A stretch of DNA of 64,000 bases from Saccharina japonica (Eukaryota > Sar > Phaeophyceae > Laminariales > Laminariaceae), in the NCBI GenBank assembly GCA_008828725.1, contig MEHQ01002765.1:571719-635718 (forward strand), given 5' to 3'. The position numbers and the translations under genes are program-made. The notes beneath the pieces were generated by a model. It saw nothing but the letters and a program-made list of their open reading frames with translations. It made no database searches and was not told the DNA's origin. Each line of letters starts with the position of its first letter. The first letter of the stretch is position 1. This document shows positions 57,322 through 64,000 of this stretch, in pieces.

Positions 57322-60300
57322 ACCGGTAGTAAGTAGGACCAAAAAATGTTTGTAAAGTATGACAGGTATATAGGCTTTTGACTGTGCTTTCGATCATTTT
57401 TGCAATAATATGCAGTCCTCCGTAAGATAGGAATACCACTCAAATCGAATAGAGTAGACTTCAAGAGCCTATCTATGCGAAATAGAAATGTCAAAATATG
57501 GACACGCTCATTGGATGGCTCAACTGACCTTTACTTAACTAAAGCTCATCATTGTCGAACGCTACATAGATAGTATGTACGCCAAATCACATCAGAGATA
57601 ATAGGATTGTATGTCTGCTCAAGGCGAGGCAAGGTTATTGTCGCGATAAGACTCTAAGAGAAAACTGCGGGCACGAAATCCATTTCTCTAGTTGCTATTA
57701 TTGGCGTGGGCATTGAGAGAAACAACCGCGACACGTGGTTCGTCCGGATAGTATATTGCGCACTCCGCCCACGCGAGCACTGGCAAACAGGTGGAGATTA
57801 TTATCAGCCCCGTGTACACATATATGCATATATATACATATACAGTACATGTTTCATGGGAAGGGTATGGGTATGTATGTGGCTGACTGTTCATTGCGCC
57901 ATCAACAATAAGAGAATAGAGGGCAACAGAGTAGCATCTACTACAAATAATAATGCACCAGCAAAATCGAAAGGGTATTTTCCTGATGCGAACGCACGGT
58001 GTGGTCGTTAAGATCTTATACTATTAATACTATTACTACTGACTGCGTCGCACACATGATCATATCTACTCTGTAGGCAAAACGTATATACGAGAATACC
58101 TAAAAAGTACCAGGTATACTATACCGAACGAAGTATATAGGTATAACGTACCCTGGTGAATACCTCATATCTGGTAGTCAAGACTCTACGTACGGATACA
58201 AAAAGTAAGATAAACAGTTGCAGTTATACTATTAATAAGACATCATTTTTTACAGTCGACCAGGATGTCATTCGCTGTTTGTATGGGGTAGGAGGGGGGG
58301 GAAGCACTCAATAACGCAGGCCACTACTATTGACCATTGAAGTCACTGCTGTAAAAAAAGCGAAACAACACTGACTACATACGAGTACGACGTACCGTAC
58401 GCATTAGCAGGAGAAACAACTGTTAATAGTAAAACTACAGCAGTACTACTCGTTTATATGTAGTTGCACAGAGAAGGTATACAATCACCTTTGCACCGGG
58501 AGTGTTCAATAATCACAAGCAGACACAAAATGGCTATTGTAGGTACTGCTTCCCTCTCACGGGAAAAGAAAACACAATCCACACAATTACGGGGGACCAG
58601 GCTCGTAGTAAATGGGACCAAATATTGTTACAGTAGTACTGTAGTATAAATAGGGAATTATAGTGTTTCTGTGTTGTCGTAGATGCTATTCACTATGGCC
58701 CCCTGTAGTATTAATAGTACAAGTTAATGCAGTAACAAAAAAGTCACTGCAGTTAGTACTGTAGTTCGCTCCAGCTTGATATCGACGGGTAGAAAGGACG
58801 GTTCAATGTGGAGAACACCCACAGCCACCCCTTAACCGCAATTGTTTTTTTTTTATATTTTTGGGGGACGTTAGTAAATAGTACCTACACGGCACACACA
58901 AAAAAAGTATATATGTATCATACGTATGATACCTTTTTTTACGTTGCAATATCTGGGCCTGTAATACGGTAGTGCATACTATTAATAGGTATATATTATA
59001 TATTATATATTATATGTGCCTCGTTAGGAATACTATGCTCTAATGCTCCACACACACACACGCTAGCGTTGCGGTCGGGGTTGACATTAGGGTAAGGTTA
59101 AGGGATAGCGTCCGGGTCATTTGTGTTCGAAATATGGGAAATCACGGCAATAATTATGTCCATATATATATGTATATACATATATACATATAACCTACGC
59201 AGATGCCAGTGTGATTGCCATCTATCTCCCTCTATTGCAGACCCTTCACACACAAAACAAGTTCTTGAATCGGTGAACGACCCGAGTACCGTATGTATAG
59301 TATGTATGTACATAACGCCACGTCGTGTAGCTACTACTGTCGTCCACCAATCGTTACAGATCATATTTGTTTGATATATATTTTTGAAGTTCTCCCTACG
59401 ATCCAACCTCCGCGCAGTAAAACAAAGTCAAGAAGTTGTTGATACCACCGTAGATGCAACTGTGAAGTGCCTGAGAGTTTCAGGCGTGGGCACCGCAAGA
59501 ACCCTACCATATTATGCTTAAACATATATATGGTGGACAAAGTCAAAGTGCTGTATACGAACTCATCATCGAGATGTACACCAACAATACTATTGACATA
59601 ATTATAATGTACCGGGTATGTATGCGTTATCCACGAAACGACTTGTGTGTTATACTGCTGTAGATAGGTGTACGGCAGCCCGTGCCTTTGATAGAGACCA
59701 GTAAGTTGTGTAATGTAGCAGAGGCGTTGTTTCGCACGATATATTTTAATGCATGCTGTCGTCTATACCGGGCACGCACTTGCTGTGTAGAAATCGTTAC
59801 CAACCAGACACAACTATTAACAACAAGGTCACGGTGATGTTTCCGGGACGGAGAGTAAAATACAAGCCTGGTGGCTTGGCCGTATTTTTGTTATTAGCTG
59901 GTTCCTGGACCAATCAATCTGCAGTGGATGGACGGTATGTATCGAGTGTAGCTTAAACGTGCCACGTGCTCGTCCTACTCGCCTAGCATATCCGGGTATG
60001 ATCAATAATATATATATATATAGGTTCAAGAATACATATATAGGTTTAGAGCCCGGGTATCCTATACCGTACCACAGTGCGTATATGCCAGACGCATGCT
60101 ACTATTCGTAAATGTTTCACTTTTCTGTCTTAATAACTATGTTTAGTAGCCACACTCCTTAGGTGGGGAGCTACTAAACAATGCACGCTTTATCGTCGTA
60201 CAAAACTCAACATTTCTATATTTAAAACATGTCCTTGGGTTTGTTCATCATCAGGTTATTATAAGCAAGCGTACCACAATCGGTTTTTGTGGTGTGAGAT

Positions 60301-60600
60301 ATATCGTGCCCCACTTCTGCCAAAATGAATGTATCCACACTGCTACTAAATGGCTCAAGTCATTAATAGGTTCGTTTCCTCCTCCCCCACACATCTGTGT
60401 TCTCAAATTCGCCCAACCCGACCATGTTCCAAACAAAACATGCCAGCTCAAAACGATTCCATCTCCCTGTAGCTGCTGCTCACCAAGGGAACCCAACCAA
60501 ATAAAACCAATTTCGGCTCCAAAGTTCAACCCCCACCCCGTGGAATGAGTCTCTACATATGTTTTTTGTGCGAGCCATAGAGCGAGCTTCTCTAGCGATC
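57322..60600. other. AT-rich stretch without recognised genes
   Basis: It contains TATATTA microsatellites near 58990, CA runs near 59050 and short palindromes such as GTTTAGTAGC/GCTACTAAAC at 60139-60180. A lone family A terminus (GACGCATGCTACTATTCG) is at 60091. Confidence 0.5.
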
Positions 60601-60623
60601 ATTCTCAGAAGGCAGTTAGTAGT

Positions 60624-60903
60624 TGCGCATGCTCCCTTAAGGTAGAGGTGCACTTGAGGGGCCTCTTTACCTCTGTACCTTGCAGAAGTCTAAAAAACCG
60701 TGTTAAGAGCACCCGAAAAAAAACGCTGCGCACCCGATCAACACTATTGTGGCTCAACTTTACGATGAAAACTATCGCAGAGAAAGAATGAAAAACCGAC
60801 GCGTTCGGGGTTCGTAAGGGCCCCAATCATCCAGTAACAGCTTAAACACCCAAACGTTCGACCTCTATCGTAGGAGTGCTCTGCCCCCCTCATGGCATGC
60901 GTC
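60624..60903 (+). mobile_element. Family A MITE, diverged
   Basis: The left end is GTTGCGCATGCTCCCTTAAGG and the 3' part ACCTCTATCGTAGGAGTGC, with a displaced CATGCGTC terminus at 60903. About 20 bases appear inserted in the right TIR. Confidence 0.65.
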
Positions 60904-60957
60904 AGCTCCTTGAGTGAATTAGCTCCACCAAAAGAAGAGCTAGGATACCTCTACCGT

Positions 60958-61239
60958 GGTAGCATCCGTACCAAAGGTGGTCACTTTTAGGTTGCCGCTT
61001 ATCAGCCACTGAATACCCCTCGGGGGCGGCCTAGTTATGTATGTGCAGTCTAATTATTTGGCGGGGGGTTGTTTTTGCCGTTGAAGACACGCATCACCAT
61101 GGGATAGCTTGCTGCGTTTCGCCAAACAAACCTACTAAGTTCAATTATGAGTCCGGTATCGAGCCACACGCCTGCCTGACTCAATGCAAACCTCGGTAGC
61201 GACAGTGGGAGTAGCCCATCTACCGTAACATCATCGGTC
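60958..61239 (+). mobile_element. Possible diverged family C MITE
   Basis: CATCACCATGGGATAGCTTG, GTATCGAGCCACACGCC and CTACCGTAACATCATCGGTC align in order with the 3' half of the family C copies. The left end is unclear. Confidence 0.45.
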
Positions 61240-61409
61240 TTTCCTCACACAATTCCTTCTTAAGCAACCAAGTCTGCAGAAGCGGCGTGGTGGCACCATC
61301 AACGCCGTTCGCCGCGAGGAGAACGCCCGCAAATTTCACCCAGACGAGCATGGTCCATATCGTATAGCCGACGTAAAATCTTAATCAGGAACGCCTACTT
61401 ACTCGCTGG

Positions 61410-61887
61410 CGTCACATGCTACGGTGTTGGAGTGCACCATGATGTTTCTCAGAGGTTCCTCTCTCAAGGATCCCTACACCTCACCTACACCCGGTTTTGC
61501 TGAACGTTAACGAGCACCCCGATGAGCAGCCCCATGGCCTATACTGACAGCCAGACGACTCGACGCATGCTACGATAGAGGTGCACCATGTTTGTTTTTA
61601 GCTCCTCACCTAAGAAGCGTCACACCTCACCCGAAACAATATTTTTTGGGGGAAAATAAAAGTCCTGCCGGAGGATACATATCATGAATGAAATATATTC
61701 TGAAATATGTTTCGTCACAAAAATGAAAGTCCGACGAATTTGGGTTAAGGAGCCCGATCGTTCAGAAAAACATTCAGCCGAAAAGTGCTACCTCTGCCGT
61801 AGCACGCGCCACCTTCCGGGTTAAGGACCTCCGTCGTTTCGGAAACAAAAGAGCAAATCCGTGCTACCCATTGCCGTACAACGTGTC
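61410..61887 (+). mobile_element. Family A MITE carrying a nested copy
   Basis: The left half begins at CACATGCTACGGTGTTGGAG. The right half resumes at 61811 with CCGGGTTAAGGACC and ends GCCGTACAACGTGTC. The element at 61562-61810 lies between. Confidence 0.7.
61562..61810 (+). mobile_element. Nested family A MITE
   Basis: It starts GACGCATGCTACGATAGAGG and ends CTCTGCCGTAGCACGCGCC. It is near consensus and very similar to the copies at 27.4 and 62.0 kb. Confidence 0.85.
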
Positions 61888-61989
61888 TGAGCGACAGACG
61901 AATCGCGTTCCCGACATACGCTAAGCTAGACGGGGACCATTATGGTCACTTGAGGAGATCTTCAAAGTGTAACCCAAAAACTGAGTTTA

Positions 61990-62241
61990 GACGCATGCTG
62001 CGATAGAGGTGCACCATGTTTTTCCTGGGCTCCTCTCACTTAAGGAGCGTCATACCTCACCGACAAAAAACATTTTGGAGGAAACTAAAAAGTGCTGCCG
62101 GATGAGAAAATCTCATGACCGAAGTATACTCTGAAACATGATTCGTCACAAAAATGAAAGTCTGACGAATTTGGGTTAAGGAGTCCGATCGTTCAGAAAA
62201 CGATTCATCCGAAAAGTGCGACCTCTACCGTAGCACGCGTC
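61990..62241 (+). mobile_element. Family A MITE
   Basis: It starts GACGCATGCTGCGATAGAGG and ends CTCTACCGTAGCACGCGTC. It is near consensus. Confidence 0.87.
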
Positions 62242-64000
62242 GTCTTTAACAGAAAAATAAATGTGGAACCCGATGAAAAACCCAATAATAGCCCAGGTAT
62301 ACCAAGGGCGTACAAAAACAAAAGAGAAAACGGCACCACACTTGTAGGAAGGTCAGAATGAAAATCAAACCGGATCGCTGTGATCACAGGACGAAATGAG
62401 CGAAAACCATTTTTTTCCGTTTTTTGTTCCCTTTTTAACTTGAGTTTAGAGACCCCCCCTATTTTTGTTTCTCTGGTGGGGGTAATTAAAAAAAAGTTGA
62501 CTTATCGTTTTCTGGGATCACAACGGCCCGGTTCTTCCCTCCAATATAGGGGGGGGGGGGTAGTGGGGTATCTGGGATTCAGATCCGCGCATACCCTTGG
62601 CTATACGCTACTGTAAATCACATCGCACCTGAAAACAGGCTGGCATATTCTGAGATATTAGGATTAAGGAGCGCGCAGCATCTCAGAAATGAGTTTGGCG
62701 AAACAATACCCCTGTTGTAGCCCGTGTCTCCTCCAAAGGGCAGGGGTTCGTGCCCGCTGTCTTCTTGAACCAAAACCGAAAACAACCTCGAACGTGAGAA
62801 CCATAGATATCTGAGCGGCGCTATTTGAAGGGACGAACGCTGCAATGATGGCGATCGGAAACCCAGCGGCCGGATTCTTTGACCCCTTTGTGTAGCACCG
62901 AGCCGGCTTGTATGCGGTCCACACGCCGTAAAGCGGTTATAAGCGCGATGACAGATCACGGTTGGGCTTCACGCGGTCATGTCTGTACCGAGATAGCAGT
63001 CAAGCAAACACAGTTGCTATTCCAACAGGACAAACGATCAACATAACCCAGTGCATGCGCAATGTACTTGATTACCGGGAGTCGAGTGTCTATGACCGTC
63101 GTTCGGCCGACGGTAGCTGAATTTTTTTTACATCATTAAGTTCGTCGCAGGAATAAGCGTGGAATAACCTTGTGCGAAATAGAGTAATAAACGGAGGGCG
63201 AGAGGTAAAGTATTGCGCAGCCTGATGCCTGTGCAGGCAGCACTGTACACATTGTGGATTCTGAGCTACGACAGATTAGCCTTTTCGCGACCCGGTAGCT
63301 TGCTCCAAGCAAATTGTCGCAATACGTACCCCGACATGAACCACTAAAAGGAGCTTGTGGGGACCAAACGATCTACAGCCGCTCGAGTGACTGGGATGAG
63401 AGCTGTTCATTTGATGTCAGTCATATTTTTGTATAGGCCGAAGTCCTCTGCATAGCAACCAGTCAAAAGGCCTGCCTACAACTAGCACAGCATGCCTCCC
63501 TGGAATATGCCGCTCGTTAACTCCTGGATCCTGATACGAAACAGACCCGAGCTGTATTGACTTCCACCCAACCCCTCCCGTTACCCTCAATGAACTCGAG
63601 ACCACAATATTGTTTGCATTGTTTTTTTTTTCAGTTCTTCAACTCATACGCATATCCAAAGCACCGCCATTTCAATAGACCATGCACTGGTACACACATC
63701 CATATGCTGAAAACCATATAACTTGTGCGATTTTGTCACACTCTCTTTGCTGTCGGTATATACCGCTCTGAGCCTGAATATAAGAACCAATTCATCATGA
63801 ATGACAATAGTAAATGTTTCTTATATTCTCGTACAGACTGGTATAATACCATAGGGAAACGACCTTAACTATATGGTGTCTAAAAGCTCGAGGCGGGACC
63901 CATAGTCAAGCACTATCCCGTGCATTTCTAGGAGACCGTTAGAGTATGTATACTCTTGCTATTGTTATAACACTTTACTATGCGCACGGACGTCAAACTG
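62242..64000. other. Right edge of the window, no gene recognised
   Basis: A degenerate MITE-like 3' piece (GGATTAAGGAGC then TTGTAGCCCGTGTC) lies at about 62650-62735. Nothing else was identified. Confidence 0.45.

Overview
This window looks like nuclear DNA from a eukaryote with a repeat-rich genome. It has GT-AG introns, tiny exons separated by very long introns, tRNA-derived SINE copies with A-rich tails, and several dozen short non-autonomous DNA transposons (MITEs). I see no operons, rRNA, convincing tRNA, transposase or reverse transcriptase. The one recognisable protein belongs to a secreted parallel beta-helix family that I associate with bacteria, algae and other protists, so a large-genome alga or protist is a reasonable guess. 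The lineage cannot be fixed from this sequence.

The only gene I can support runs on the minus strand from 51465 down to at least 24383. It encodes a secreted right-handed parallel beta-helix (pectin-lyase-like, PbH1-repeat) protein. Five exons of 88 to 360 bp are separated by introns of about 7.0, 14.1, 3.6 and 1.4 kb. All exon junctions agree in phase (0, 2, 0, 2), all introns are GT-AG, and exon codons favour G or C at the third position. The joined exons encode 309 residues: a signal peptide, a GDTV..ADGTY-type beta-helix N-terminus, then turns with recurring NC and ECV motifs. The 3' end was not found; it lies left of 24383, perhaps outside the window.

Most of the rest is a transposon graveyard. 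The dominant group (about 250-300 bp, TIR GACGCRTGCTACGRTAGAGG) has roughly 40 copies, with two sister families (TIRs GAGTCATCCCACGGTAGGGG and GACTGGTGCTACGGTAGGGG) sharing the core CTACGGTAGRGG or a close form of it. Intact copies are flanked by 4-bp target duplications of no fixed sequence. Copies are often nested in one another, up to three deep. Other elements are an 89-bp TTAA-flanked element (piggyBac-like), two 168-bp TA-flanked elements (Tc1/mariner-like), one element of about 450 bp with long TIRs, and five copies of a tRNA-derived SINE.

Layout: 1-24 kb is MITE/SINE-rich DNA with no confirmed gene; 24.4-51.5 kb is the beta-helix gene, whose introns are largely MITEs and simple repeats; 51.5-64 kb is upstream or intergenic DNA with microsatellites, one SINE and a MITE cluster at 60.6-62.2 kb. 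The most interesting point is how closely MITEs crowd the splice donors. One insertion's target duplication overlaps the exon 4 donor and leaves it intact, and another sits 24 bp from the exon 3 donor.
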